Positions 1 through 7,959 of a stretch of DNA of 27,402 nucleotides are shown piece by piece. The translations under genes and the position numbers were made by a program. Positions within the stretch are counted from its first letter, which is position 1. Each line of letters begins with the position of its first letter. The notes below the pieces were generated by a model. The model was not told the DNA's origin, made no database searches, and was given only the letters and a program-made list of their open reading frames with translations. Source of the stretch: an uncultured Candidatus Saccharibacteria bacterium (lineage in GTDB: Bacteria; Patescibacteriota; Saccharimonadia; Saccharimonadales; Saccharimonadaceae); NCBI GenBank assembly GCA_938039975.1, contig CALHTM010000020.1, positions 1-27,402 on the forward strand, in the 5' to 3' direction.

Positions 1-238
1 GCTTTGAGATATTTCTTCTTCTCATAATTTCTTCAACAGTAAAATAGATAAATACCCTGCCATCTTTGTCTATCCAGTTATTCTTAAAAGACATTCCTGT
101 CCGTTTAAGAAGCATTGAATAAAGGATAATCGCTTCAGCGGATAATCCCTTAAATTCTTCTCCGTCTACCAATATCTCCGGTACTTTTAGAAAGTTAAAT
201 CTTTCTGCTTCTCTGTTATAGAAATAGTCAAAGTCCAT
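1..238 (-). CDS. repA: Replication initiator protein A, RepA_N type (N-terminal part, cut by window edge)
   Basis: The 79 readable codons start at ATG 238, behind a very strong ribosome binding site (GGAGGAGGTG). The protein begins MDFDYFYNREAERFNFLK and continues with the stretch EEFKGLSAEAIILYSMLLKR. This matches, from memory, the N-terminal winged-helix domain of RepA_N replication initiators carried by Firmicutes plasmids and conjugative elements, which bind an origin lying inside their own gene. The C-terminal part lies outside the window. Base composition is much more AT-rich than the chromosomal genes after position 848, and AAA, AGA and ATA codons are common, so the origin is foreign. 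Family assignment is by recognition of the sequence, without a search. Confidence 0.85.
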   Translation of the reverse strand, partial: MDFDYFYNREAERFNFLKVPEILVDGEEFKGLSAEAIILYSMLLKRTGMSFKNNWIDKDGRVFIYFTVEEIMRRRNISK

Positions 239-266
239 CGCTTCACCTCCTCCCCAAAAAATTGGC

Positions 267-298
267 AAAGAAAAAGACGATAGTTTTTCTTCTATCGC
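267..298 (-). terminator. Terminator-like hairpin between the CD1845-like gene and repA
   Basis: On the minus strand a GCGATAG / CTATCGT stem (one G-U pair) is followed by a U-rich run (CTTTTTCTTT). It lies after the CD1845-like stop codon and just before the repA ribosome binding site. It could end the upstream transcript or work as an attenuator for repA. Confidence 0.5.
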
Positions 299-325
299 CT
301 TTGGTAACCATTTGTATGAATTTTT

Positions 326-610
326 TTAGATTGATTTTATTGCTTCATTGATTCCCTGAAGGAATGCTATAACAGCTGCTCCGACCATCGGTATTCCATA
401 AGGACTTAACAAAAATCCTAATACCAATGCCTCAATGCCAAGTGATATATCTTTTTGCATAAATGATCCTATTGCAGCAACTATACACATCAGCATTAAG
501 AAATACAGAATAGTTGTTCCTATGCCAAGTATAAATGTCAGAAAGGCAGTAAGGATACTCAGCAGCAAGCTGATTGGAAATAAGATTATTTTTATTATCC
601 ATCTCATCAT
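326..610 (-). CDS. CD1845-like small membrane protein of conjugative elements
   Basis: A 94-aa (or 93-aa) very hydrophobic protein with an amphipathic N-terminus (MMRWIIKIILFP) and about three predicted membrane segments: roughly residues 8-30, 32-50 and 60-88. It resembles the CD1845 family of small membrane proteins seen in Firmicutes integrative conjugative elements beside the RepA initiator; their function is unknown. A GAGG Shine-Dalgarno lies 8 nt before ATG 610. The second ATG at 607 is a possible alternative start. Its stop precedes a terminator-like hairpin and repA, which fits conjugative-element gene order. AT-rich codon use agrees with repA and differs from everything to the right. 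Confidence 0.7.
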   Translation of the reverse strand: MMRWIIKIILFPISLLLSILTAFLTFILGIGTTILYFLMLMCIVAAIGSFMQKDISLGIEALVLGFLLSPYGIPMVGAAVIAFLQGINEAIKSI

Positions 611-613
611 TTC

Positions 614-802
614 TTATTCCTCACTTCCCAATTCATACTTTGTATCTCCACACACCATATCAATGCAAACATTCACATCTATATAATTTTTTAGGACTTT
701 TTTTCGTCCACCTTCGCCATCTTCTACAAATACATAATGCTTGTAAAACTGCTTAAAATGCAGGATTTTCACGATTTCACTCTTTGTATCAACGCTATGC
801 AC
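614..802 (-). CDS. Small protein of the conjugative-element module, possibly truncated at its 5' end
   Basis: A 62-aa ORF with a GTG start at 802. It ends 3 nt before the CD1845-like start, and the Shine-Dalgarno of that gene lies at its end, which suggests an operon. The body (from SEIVKILHF to MVCGDTKYELGSEE) reads like a real acidic small protein. I recall no named family. The first residues lie next to the change in base composition near 800-848, so the true N-terminus may have been lost at the junction. Confidence 0.5.
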   Translation of the reverse strand: MHSVDTKSEIVKILHFKQFYKHYVFVEDGEGGRKKVLKNYIDVNVCIDMVCGDTKYELGSEE

Positions 803-847
803 TCCACATGCCTAGAGCCAGCACTCAATACTATACCACAATTTGCG
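803..847. other. Composition junction between AT-rich element DNA and chromosomal DNA
   Basis: To the left, three minus-strand genes have Firmicutes-element character. To the right, the pilB stop codon lies at 848-850 and the sequence becomes richer in GC at once. No direct repeat, tRNA end or integrase is visible in these 45 bases. A minus-strand extended -10-like string (TGGTATAGT) lies here and could serve the 62-aa ORF. Confidence 0.45.
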
Positions 848-2470
848 TTAAATCACCCGCGCTATTTCCTCGAGCGTGGTTTCGCCGCGCAAAGCCGCCA
901 ATACGCCGACTTGCTCGAGCGTTAGCATGCCTTCGTTTCGGGCGGTTTCTTCGATCGTCTCGGGGTGAACATCTTGGACGTCGCCGCGGATAAACTTCTG
1001 AATTTCATCGGTAACAACCAGCTGTTCCATGATAACCACCCGGCCTTTGTAGCCAAACGGCGCATCTTCGCTAGGCACGGGGCGCCACAGCTTGAAATTA
1101 TCCAAATCAGGCTTCTCGACATCGGGCGGCAGCTTTTCGAGTACGCGCTGAACATATTTACGTGTTGCCTCATCGGGTTCATACGCTTCCTTGGTATGAT
1201 CAACTAAACGCCGCACCAGACGCTGGGCAATCAACAAGCGGATAGCGCTTGAAAAGATCGGGTTAACTCCAATCATATCAATCATACGGCTAAAGGCTGT
1301 ACTGGTAGTATTAGCGTGAAAGCTCGATAGTACCAAGTGGCCGGTGATTGACGCCTGAATAGCCGTGCGCGCCGTATCGACATCACGAATCTCTCCAACC
1401 ATCACCACATCTGGGTCGAGGCGCAAAACGCTACGCAAACCATCAGCAAAACTCTGCCCGTGCGTCGTGTCGATCGGGATTTGCGACATGCCGCTCAGGC
1501 CATACTCGATCGGATCCTCGAGCGTAATCAGCTTGCGGTCGGTGGTATTCAATGCATTAAGCATACTATAAAGCGTCGTCGATTTACCCGAGCCAGTCGG
1601 CCCGACCATCAGCACTAGACCGCGCGGGTGGCTGACAACTTCGTCGATTTCTTTGCGCTGGCGCGGCGGAATGCCCAGCAAGTCCAAGTTCAATAATGAT
1701 TCATCAAAATTAAACAAACGCAGCACCGCATCTTGCCCGTACAACGTTGGCACAGTCTCGACGCGCAGATTCAATAGATGCGTGCCTTGATCGGTAGTGA
1801 TTTCCATCTGCATATGGCCGGACTGCGACTCCATAGCTGCACTGCTAACACCAGCACGGCTAGCTAGCTCGCCCATAATAATTCGGTAGCGCGAACGTTC
1901 TAGCTGCGCCACCGGGTGCAGCGCGCCGTCGACGCGCATGCGTACGCGGATAGAATCGCGCTCGTTTTCAATGTGAATATCGCTAGCGCCAAGCCTGTCC
2001 GCCTGCTTGATCAGGAAATCAAATAATTCCTCGCTCGATACCAGATTCAACGTCTGGCTAACTTGAGCGATGGTGTTGCTATCGCCCTCTTTAGCAATCT
2101 CGATATCATCATAGGCAGTACGCTGCGGCGGATCGTAACGCAGCATCATCGCCCGGTAGCCGCTAGCGCTGATCAGCAAAAACTGCAATTTGTCGCCGCG
2201 ATCTTGATACTCGCGCTTAATCTTCTGCAAAATAGATTGCGGCGTTTGCGAGGTTACGCCGATTTGGTACATCACTTCGTTGCCGCCCTTGGCTAGCGGC
2301 ACGATGCGGTATTGGTGCATTTTCTCGATCGGAATCATGCCAGGGACTAGCGGTAGCGTATCCTCTAGATTGCGCATATCAACATACGGCAAACCCAAAA
2401 TAGTCGCCCGCTGGCGGGTAGCTTTTTCGTCTTGTTCGCGCCGACGGCGCTGGACTTCTTCTTCATCCAT
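848..2470 (-). CDS. pilB: PilB/GspE-type type IV pilus assembly ATPase
   Basis: A 540-aa cytoplasmic hexameric ATPase that powers pilin polymerisation at the inner membrane. Visible motifs are an N-terminal T2SSE_N-like domain (about 20-110), Walker A GPTGSGKST near residue 290, an Asp box (LEDPIEY) near 318, Walker B DVVMVGEIRD near 354 and a His box near 385. The start is taken at ATG 2470; GTG 2473 is immediately upstream. A TGcTAAAAT extended -10 lies 7 nt before the start, so the mRNA is probably leaderless. Odd point: the usual four-cysteine zinc knuckle after the RLVRRL motif is absent (LVDHTKEAYEPD in place of the first CxxC, and no CxxC before GYKGR). It is divergent from the methyltransferase gene. 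PilB is more likely than PilT because of the N-terminal domain. Confidence 0.92.
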   Translation of the reverse strand: MDEEEVQRRRREQDEKATRQRATILGLPYVDMRNLEDTLPLVPGMIPIEKMHQYRIVPLAKGGNEVMYQIGVTSQTPQSILQKIKREYQDRGDKLQFLLISASGYRAMMLRYDPPQRTAYDDIEIAKEGDSNTIAQVSQTLNLVSSEELFDFLIKQADRLGASDIHIENERDSIRVRMRVDGALHPVAQLERSRYRIIMGELASRAGVSSAAMESQSGHMQMEITTDQGTHLLNLRVETVPTLYGQDAVLRLFNFDESLLNLDLLGIPPRQRKEIDEVVSHPRGLVLMVGPTGSGKSTTLYSMLNALNTTDRKLITLEDPIEYGLSGMSQIPIDTTHGQSFADGLRSVLRLDPDVVMVGEIRDVDTARTAIQASITGHLVLSSFHANTTSTAFSRMIDMIGVNPIFSSAIRLLIAQRLVRRLVDHTKEAYEPDEATRKYVQRVLEKLPPDVEKPDLDNFKLWRPVPSEDAPFGYKGRVVIMEQLVVTDEIQKFIRGDVQDVHPETIEETARNEGMLTLEQVGVLAALRGETTLEEIARVI

Positions 2471-2477
2471 CACCTTT

Positions 2478-2486
2478 ATTTTAGCA
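2478..2486 (-). promoter_or_regulatory. Extended -10 promoter of pilB, leaderless arrangement
   Basis: TGcTAAAAT on the minus strand with a 7-nt gap to ATG 2470. A start about 7 nt after the -10 box would fall on or next to the start codon. No good -35 box is present at 17 nt; the TGn extension probably compensates. Confidence 0.55.
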
Positions 2487-2507
2487 AAAAGCTTGCGCTA
2501 AAAACAG

Positions 2508-2516
2508 TGCTACAAT
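2508..2516 (+). promoter_or_regulatory. Extended -10 promoter of the SpoU methyltransferase gene, leaderless arrangement
   Basis: TGcTACAAT ends 6 nt before ATG 2523, and there is no Shine-Dalgarno between them. The expected transcription start coincides with the start codon. It is back to back with the pilB promoter. Confidence 0.6.
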
Positions 2517-2522
2517 AGAATT

Positions 2523-3068
2523 ATGCCAAAAATCGTCGTCATCGCCCACAACATCCGCTCGGCTTTCAATGTCGGGTCGATTTTCCGGACATGCGAAGGT
2601 TTCGGTGTCGAACGGTTGATTTTGAGCGGCTATACGCCCTACCCAGATTTGAGTTTGTGCCGCGAAGCGCCAAATTGCGCGCTAATCGATGGTGAAATCA
2701 CGCGAGACGACCAGCGTCTGCCGCACATCCGCGAAAAAATTACCAAGCAAATTCACAAAACTGCGCTCGGCGCCGAGAGTTTAGTGCCGTTTGAGTATCG
2801 CGAAGCACCGCCGCTAGATGAACTGCGGCAGCTGGGCTACCGTATCGCCGCCCTGGAACAAGCCGCCAATAGTACCAATCTGCGCGATTATTCGGCGCCA
2901 GACCGCATTGCGTTGCTGCTAGGCGAAGAAGTTAGCGGTATCGCGCCCGAATGGCTGGCTTTGGCTGACGATATCATTGAGATTCCGATGTTCGGGCAAA
3001 AAGAGTCGTTCAACGTGTCGGTAGCGGCCGGAATCGCGCTGTACGAACTAGCAAAAGCGGCAAAATAG
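2523..3068 (+). CDS. SpoU/TrmH-family RNA 2'-O-ribose methyltransferase
   Basis: A 181-aa SAM-dependent SPOUT enzyme expected to methylate a ribose 2'-OH in tRNA or rRNA. The three SpoU motifs are visible: motif 1 near the N-terminus (HNIRSAFNVGSIFRTCEGFG), motif 2 (ALLLGEEVSGI) and motif 3 (EIPMFGQKESFNVSVAAGIALYE), which together form the trefoil-knot SAM site. The protein is short and lacks an extra N-terminal RNA-binding domain, so it resembles TrmH/TrmL-like single-domain members. The exact RNA target cannot be read from the sequence. It starts at ATG 2523 directly after an extended -10 box, with no ribosome binding site. Confidence 0.88.
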   Translation: MPKIVVIAHNIRSAFNVGSIFRTCEGFGVERLILSGYTPYPDLSLCREAPNCALIDGEITRDDQRLPHIREKITKQIHKTALGAESLVPFEYREAPPLDELRQLGYRIAALEQAANSTNLRDYSAPDRIALLLGEEVSGIAPEWLALADDIIEIPMFGQKESFNVSVAAGIALYELAKAAK

Positions 3069-3119
3069 CCCGAAAAGGGTTCAAAATTTGCATTTTTTGC
3101 GAAATAATTGCGAAAAGTA

Positions 3120-3148
3120 TTGACTTTGCAATTCATATGTGATATATA
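3120..3148 (+). promoter_or_regulatory. Sigma70-type promoter of the 140-aa membrane-protein cassette
   Basis: TTGACT, a 17-nt spacer, then TATATA. Transcription should begin near 3155, giving a leader of about 75 nt that contains the hairpins at 3162-3211. Confidence 0.65.
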
Positions 3149-3161
3149 TATATTAGCTTTT

Positions 3162-3211
3162 CGCTCAGATTACCTAAAAAAGGGCGGAAAGTTGCCCTTT
3201 TTGTCTGAGCG
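3162..3211 (+). promoter_or_regulatory. Leader double hairpin, possible attenuator
   Basis: The outer stem CGCTCAGA (3162-3169) pairs with TCTGAGCG (3204-3211). The inner stem AAAAAGGGC (3177-3185) pairs with GCCCTTTTT (3194-3202). The inner part is a GC stem followed by a T run, like an intrinsic terminator, so it could attenuate. Just downstream, TGATT (3212-3216) and AATCA (3226-3230) would place the GAGGAGG ribosome binding site in a loop. Confidence 0.5.
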
Positions 3212-3229
3212 TGATTTCGAGGAGGAATC

Positions 3230-3652
3230 ATGAAGCACTTCTTCGTCCAGCTCACCATTGAGTATACCGTGCTTCTCAGCGCGGCCGTGATGGCCGCTCT
3301 GTTGGTGCGGGGAGAACACCCCGCACTTGGGTTGACGGTCATCGCCCTCTATGGGGCGGTCAATCTTGTCAGGCTGATGCTTGACAAGATTGACGCCGAG
3401 TATACTGAAGAGACCAAGGTTGCGCAGCTGCGCAACCTGAAGGAGCGTCTGCGACTCCAGAAGGCGCGGAAGCGTCAGCTGGAACTCGCGCTTCTCGACG
3501 CAGCCACCGAGACCCTTTGGGTCTCCGATGTCACCAGAGACGGCGTTTACACGATCGAGACGCCCAACCGCGGGTGTTTCGTTATCATAGGAGAGGAGGA
3601 GACCGACGACGCCAAGACCAAGGACGCCCCTGAGGCGTCCGAAGAGGGCTGA
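3230..3652 (+). CDS. Small membrane protein with coiled coil, unknown function, hairpin-rich ORF
   Basis: A 140-aa protein. Two hydrophobic segments (about residues 11-27 and 32-50) are followed by a charged, probably coiled-coil stretch (about 52-92, rich in K, R, L, E), a short beta-like domain (94-121) and an acidic tail. ATG 3230 follows a strong GAGGAGG site. I recognise no family. Codon use differs from neighbours: lysine is nearly always AAG, and GAG, GAC, CTC and CGC dominate. The ORF contains several perfect inverted repeats (separate entry). It has its own promoter and terminator, so it is an independent cassette between the methyltransferase gene and convergent dnaE. It may have been gained horizontally. 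Confidence 0.7.
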   Translation: MKHFFVQLTIEYTVLLSAAVMAALLVRGEHPALGLTVIALYGAVNLVRLMLDKIDAEYTEETKVAQLRNLKERLRLQKARKRQLELALLDAATETLWVSDVTRDGVYTIETPNRGCFVIIGEEETDDAKTKDAPEASEEG

Positions 3653-3660
3653 TAAAGCCC
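3281..3660 (+). repeat. Series of perfect inverted repeats inside the 140-aa ORF
   Basis: Hairpins read directly: GCGGCC 3281-3286 with 3292-3297; GTGCGGGG 3305-3312 with 3319-3326; a 13-bp stem 3359-3371 with 3382-3394; a 22-bp perfect palindrome 3417-3438; GAGACCC 3509-3515 with 3519-3525; GGACGCC 3622-3628 with 3634-3640; GGGCT 3646-3650 with 3656-3660, which puts most of the stop codon in the loop. Loops are mostly 3-10 nt. Confidence 0.85.
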
Positions 3661-3663
3661 GCT

Positions 3664-3726
3664 AGAAAATAGCCCGCCTAGAGGCCACCAGCCTCGGCGC
3701 AAGGCCTTTCTGGCGGGCTATTTTCT
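3664..3726. terminator. Bidirectional terminator between the 140-aa cassette and dnaE
   Basis: A 15-bp stem pairs 3664-3678 (GAAAATAGCCCGCC core) with 3712-3726 (GGCGGGCTATTTTC core). An inner GAGGC/GCCTC hairpin lies at 3681-3695. GC pairs next to A/T runs on both sides suit termination in both directions, as expected for convergent genes. Confidence 0.75.
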
Positions 3727-3751
3727 TTGGCCAAAATTATCTCACCCTAAG

Positions 3752-6700
3752 TTATTTCACCTTGACGCATTCTTCGCCCAGTAGTTCGGCCAGGCCAGCG
3801 CACAAGTTGCGCTGAGCATCGACCCGAAACGGTAGACGGATAGCATTGGACTTATCTTCGCCCAAAATCATAATAATGTCATTATGACCGGGGTTTTGGC
3901 TGCACAGTTTCTTGAGCGAGACTAGCAAGTCGCGGTCGCTCGGATTCTTGACCTTGACATAGACAGTTTCCAGCTTTTCTAGCGGCTTGGCGATAATTGC
4001 TGGCGCCGCTTTGGCGCTGGCTGCAGCCGTCACAGCTGGCGCACCGTTAGCGTTTTTGCGCGGATAACGCTTGCTTTTGACAGCCGTGCGGCCTTTCGGC
4101 GCCGTCATTTTACGGCCGTGGCTTTGGTATTCGTTGAGTTCTTTGTCGGTAACGATATTGACTTCGTCGGCAATGACTTTGGCTTCATCGGTCATGTTGC
4201 CGTCGCGGTCGCGGGCGTTGATTGTACCGGCTACTTTGACGATAGCATCTTGTTGCAAGCTGTCGCCAAGCTGCTCGTACAGCCTCGGGAAAACGATTAA
4301 TTCTGCCTCGCTAGTTTTGTCCTCGATACCAACAAACGCCATTTTAGTGCCAGCCTTGGTGACAATAGTGCGTACCGTCGACACCAAGCCGCCGACCGAC
4401 ACTTTCTGCCCGTCGATTTGCGGCGTGCAGGCATGCAGCGGAATGGTCTGCTCCTCGAAAAAGGCATCATAATTATCTAATGGATGCGCGCTAATGTAAA
4501 GACCCAGCAGCTCGCGCTCCCACATCAGCTGCTCTTTGTTGGTGTATTTGACCGGCGAAGTCTTCAGCTCGACCGACGGCATCAATTTGTCGCCGCCGAG
4601 CGCCGCGAACATATCAACTTGCCCGCTGAGCGCTTCCTTTTGCAGCTTGCTAGCAAAAGCCAAAATCGTATCGAGATTGAATAACAAATCGCTGCGGTCG
4701 CCCAGCGCGTCGAAAGCGCCGGCTTTGACCAGCGATTCCCAGGCTTTGCGATTAACCTTGCTGGTACTGACACGTTTGGCAAAATCCTCGACCGACTTGA
4801 ACGGGCCGTCGGCCTCGCGAGCGCGGATAATCTCTTCGACTGCACCGACGCCGACGCCTTTGACCGCTGCCATGCCGAAACGGACTTGCTTGGCAGCGGG
4901 CACCACACCGAACTCAACGTAAGATTGATTAACGTCCGGTGCCAGAACCTCCAGGCCCATATGCTTGCACTCGGTAATTTCAATCGCCAGGCGGTCGATA
5001 TCGTCATGATCGCTGGTCATTAGCGCCGCCATGAAAGCATCCGGATAGTGCGCCTTCAGATAGGCCGTCCAATAAGCAATCAAGCCGTAACAAGCGGCAT
5101 GCGACTTATTAAAGCAGTAATTAGCGAATTCCTCCAGCTGCGTCCAGAAAGTTTCTGCCATTTCACGCGTGGCGCCGCCAACTTTGACCGCACCCTCGAC
5201 GAACTCCGGCTTAACCTTTTTCATTAGGTCGATTTTTTTCTTACCGACGGCTTTACGCAGCGTATCAGCTTGACCGCCGGTAAAGCCGCACCATTCCTTG
5301 GAAATTTGCATAAATTGCTCTTGGTAGACCAAAATTCCGTAGGTGTTTTCCAGCGAGTTGCGCATACCCTCGTGCAAGTAGGTAATCGGCTCTTCGCCGT
5401 GCTTGCGACGAATAAAGCTATCGATAAACTGCATCGGCCCCGGGCGGTACAGCGCTACCATGGCGATGATATCCTCGAAATGTGTCGGTTTGAGCGCCCG
5501 CAGATAGCGTTTCATGCCCGCCGATTCTAACTGGAACACGCCAGTGGTGTCGCCGCGCTGAAACAGCTCGTATGTCGGCTTGTCATCAAGCGGCAAATGC
5601 GCCAGATCGATTTCTTCTTTATAAACTTTTTTGATAATGCGCATGGCATTATTGATAATCGTTAAGTTTGAAAGGCCTAAAAAGTCCATCTTCAGCAAGC
5701 CCAGCTCCTCAACTTCGCCCATCGGGAACTGTGTCGCCACCACGCCCTTTTGTGCCATTTCTAGTGGAATATAATTGACCAGCGTATCCGGCGCAATCAC
5801 CACGCCGCAGGCATGAACGCCGTGGCTACGAATCGTGCCCTCGAGCTGGATAGCGTAATCCAGCACTTCTTTGGCGGTAGGATTATTCTCATACTCCTTA
5901 CGCAAATCAGCGTCCTCTTTAACGCTAACCGACAGCGGGATATGCCGGCCCTGGTTCGGCGGCGGTACCAACTTAGCCAAGCGGTCGCTCTCAGCATACG
6001 GCACTTCCAGCACCCTGGCGACATCGCGCACCGCCATGCGGCCGAACATCTTACCGAAGGTAGCGATGTTGCTGACGTGGTCTTCGCCGTATTTTTTAGC
6101 GCAATACTCAATCACTTCGTCGCGGCGAGTATCTTGGATATCAACGTCGATATCCGGCATGGAAATACGATCTGGATTAAGAAAACGCTCAAACAGCAGA
6201 CCGTACTTCAGCGGATCAAGGTCGGTAATGTTCAGCGCGTAAGCAATAATCGAGCCGGCGGCGCTACCACGGCCCGGGCCAAAAACAATCCCTTGAGATT
6301 TACCCCAGTTGATAAAGTCCTGAACAATCAAGAAATAACCCTCATAACCCATATTACCCATCACGCCCAGCTCCATCTCGGCGCGCTGACGAACTTCGTC
6401 AGACAATTGCGGAATGATATCGTCAGGATCTAGCTTCTCAGCTTCCTCTTTTGAAGCGCCATTATAACGCTGCAATAGACCTTGATAAGTCAATCTCAGC
6501 AGATACGAGTGCTCGTTCTCGCCTTCAGGCAGCGGATATTTAGGAATAAGAATGCGGCCCAGCTCAATTTCAACGTTACAGCGGTCAGCTACCTTTTTAG
6601 TGTTACGAATTACCTCGGGATATTCCTCTCCCCAATGAGCGATGATATCGCGCGGGTCGGTCAAGTGCAGCTCAAAATCCTTCAAGCTCATCCGCTTTTC

Positions 6701-7453
6701 ATCGCTCAAGTACGAACCAGTACCGACACATAGCAAAATTTCGTGTGCGTCCTGGTGATCGTGCGTCAAGTAGTGCCCATCGCAAGTCACCACCATCTCG
6801 ATGTCCAGCTCCTTCGATAACTTAATCAAGCCCTCATTGATTTTTGCCTGGACGTCCCAGTGCGTATTTGACTTCGGGTGACCGTGGTCTTGCAACTCCA
6901 GATAGTAGCGGTCGCCCAGAATCGATTTATACCATTTGGCGATATCGCGGGCGCGGTCGTAATCATCTTCTTTGAGTGCTACGCCAATTTCACCGCTAGC
7001 ACAGCCGCTCATCACAATTAAACCTTCGTTCAACTCCTCCAGCAAGTCGTGGTCAATCCGCGGCTTGTAATACATTCCCTCCAGGTTAGCCTGCGTCGAT
7101 AACTTCATCAGATTATGAAAGCCAGTGTTGTTCATAGCTAGCACCGTCAAGTGAAAGCGCTGCTTATCCTTGGCCGGGTCGCGATCAAAGCGCGAACGCG
7201 CCGCTACGTATGTCTCGATACCGAGGATCGGCTTAATACCAGCCTTTTTGGCAGTTTTATAATAGTCAAGGATACCGCTCATCGTACCATGATCGGTTAC
7301 TGCCGCCGCCTCCATGCCGAACTCCTTGACCTTATCAACCAAATCATTGATTTTAGTCAAGCCATCCAGCACCGAATGAAAGGTATGATTGTGCAGGTGC
7401 ACGAAATCGCTCGGTTGCAGCGCCGGCTGGCCTTGTACTGAATTACTACCCAT
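3752..7453 (-). CDS. dnaE: DNA polymerase III alpha subunit
   Basis: A 1233-aa replicative polymerase of the C-family. In order it shows an N-terminal PHP domain (FVHLHNHTFHS near residue 17, AVTDHGTMSG near 50), the polymerase palm with FGPGRGSAAGS near 390 and the catalytic PDIDVDIQD near 432, fingers, a tandem helix-hairpin-helix region (VKGVGVGAVEEI), an OB fold (VGGLVSTVRTIVTKAGTKMAFVGIED type) and a C-terminal tau-binding-like region. Length is normal for DnaE1. A TATAAT -10 box lies 11 nt before the ATG and no Shine-Dalgarno is visible. It is convergent with the 140-aa cassette. Confidence 0.97.
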   Translation of the reverse strand: MGSNSVQGQPALQPSDFVHLHNHTFHSVLDGLTKINDLVDKVKEFGMEAAAVTDHGTMSGILDYYKTAKKAGIKPILGIETYVAARSRFDRDPAKDKQRFHLTVLAMNNTGFHNLMKLSTQANLEGMYYKPRIDHDLLEELNEGLIVMSGCASGEIGVALKEDDYDRARDIAKWYKSILGDRYYLELQDHGHPKSNTHWDVQAKINEGLIKLSKELDIEMVVTCDGHYLTHDHQDAHEILLCVGTGSYLSDEKRMSLKDFELHLTDPRDIIAHWGEEYPEVIRNTKKVADRCNVEIELGRILIPKYPLPEGENEHSYLLRLTYQGLLQRYNGASKEEAEKLDPDDIIPQLSDEVRQRAEMELGVMGNMGYEGYFLIVQDFINWGKSQGIVFGPGRGSAAGSIIAYALNITDLDPLKYGLLFERFLNPDRISMPDIDVDIQDTRRDEVIEYCAKKYGEDHVSNIATFGKMFGRMAVRDVARVLEVPYAESDRLAKLVPPPNQGRHIPLSVSVKEDADLRKEYENNPTAKEVLDYAIQLEGTIRSHGVHACGVVIAPDTLVNYIPLEMAQKGVVATQFPMGEVEELGLLKMDFLGLSNLTIINNAMRIIKKVYKEEIDLAHLPLDDKPTYELFQRGDTTGVFQLESAGMKRYLRALKPTHFEDIIAMVALYRPGPMQFIDSFIRRKHGEEPITYLHEGMRNSLENTYGILVYQEQFMQISKEWCGFTGGQADTLRKAVGKKKIDLMKKVKPEFVEGAVKVGGATREMAETFWTQLEEFANYCFNKSHAACYGLIAYWTAYLKAHYPDAFMAALMTSDHDDIDRLAIEITECKHMGLEVLAPDVNQSYVEFGVVPAAKQVRFGMAAVKGVGVGAVEEIIRAREADGPFKSVEDFAKRVSTSKVNRKAWESLVKAGAFDALGDRSDLLFNLDTILAFASKLQKEALSGQVDMFAALGGDKLMPSVELKTSPVKYTNKEQLMWERELLGLYISAHPLDNYDAFFEEQTIPLHACTPQIDGQKVSVGGLVSTVRTIVTKAGTKMAFVGIEDKTSEAELIVFPRLYEQLGDSLQQDAIVKVAGTINARDRDGNMTDEAKVIADEVNIVTDKELNEYQSHGRKMTAPKGRTAVKSKRYPRKNANGAPAVTAAASAKAAPAIIAKPLEKLETVYVKVKNPSDRDLLVSLKKLCSQNPGHNDIIMILGEDKSNAIRLPFRVDAQRNLCAGLAELLGEECVKVK

Positions 7454-7464
7454 ATCTTATGCTT

Positions 7465-7470
7465 ATTATA
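7465..7470 (-). promoter_or_regulatory. -10 box of dnaE, near-leaderless
   Basis: A perfect TATAAT on the minus strand ends 11 nt before ATG 7453. The expected start leaves a leader of only about 4 nt. No clear -35 box. Confidence 0.5.
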
Positions 7471-7564
7471 GCGCAGACTAGGTTGTTTTTGAAGACGCGG
7501 CGCGCCAATCTGCCTGCACTCTTGGCGCAGTAATTTTAAGGAGTAAAGAAGCCGTTTAGCAACA

Positions 7565-7864
7565 CTAGCGCCGGCTATTCTGCATGACATTAAGTATTTG
7601 ATCGATAAAGCCAGCCACGCTCGGGACAAGTTGGCCGGTGAGATTAAGCACCCAAACCAACAACACAATCAGCATAGTACCTCCTAAAAGCGACCCGAAA
7701 CCGAAAAATATACCGCGAAAAAAGTTAATCTTGTAAATTTCGTAGCGATTGCGATTGAAGTCGTTAAACAACTCCTCGAGCAGCGCCTGGCGCGAGCCTT
7801 TTTCGTTGTCGTCACGCAAACGCTGAGATATGCGGGTGAAGATATTATTGTGCTTTTTAGCCAT
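7565..7864 (-). CDS. DUF5665-like membrane protein
   Basis: A 99-aa protein when started at ATG 7864 (MAKKHNNIF). A GTG at 7897 would add 11 residues but overlaps the terminator side of the preceding gene. A polar N-terminal half (EELFNDFNRNRYEIYKINF) leads into FRGIFFGFGSLLGGT and one strong membrane segment (about residues 50-78), then a short amphipathic tail. The pattern NRxxxYxxNFxRGIFFGxGxxLGGT is what I know from the DUF5665 family, common in CPR bacteria; function unknown. It lies downstream of the YtxH-like gene but is separated from it by a terminator. The start is uncertain because no Shine-Dalgarno is present. Confidence 0.75.
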   Translation of the reverse strand: MAKKHNNIFTRISQRLRDDNEKGSRQALLEELFNDFNRNRYEIYKINFFRGIFFGFGSLLGGTMLIVLLVWVLNLTGQLVPSVAGFIDQILNVMQNSRR

Positions 7865-7900
7865 AGATTTAGTTTGCCACAACTCGCCAGTTTTCACAAT

Positions 7901-7939
7901 AAAAAAAGCGCCCTGATTTACAGCGAAACAGAGCGCCTT
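7901..7939 (-). terminator. Intrinsic terminator after the YtxH-like gene
   Basis: On the minus strand GCGCTCTG pairs with CAGGGCGC (one U-G pair), followed by a run of seven T. It lies 20 nt after the YtxH-like stop. Confidence 0.8.
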
Positions 7940-7959
7940 GAGTATTTGATTGGCTACAA

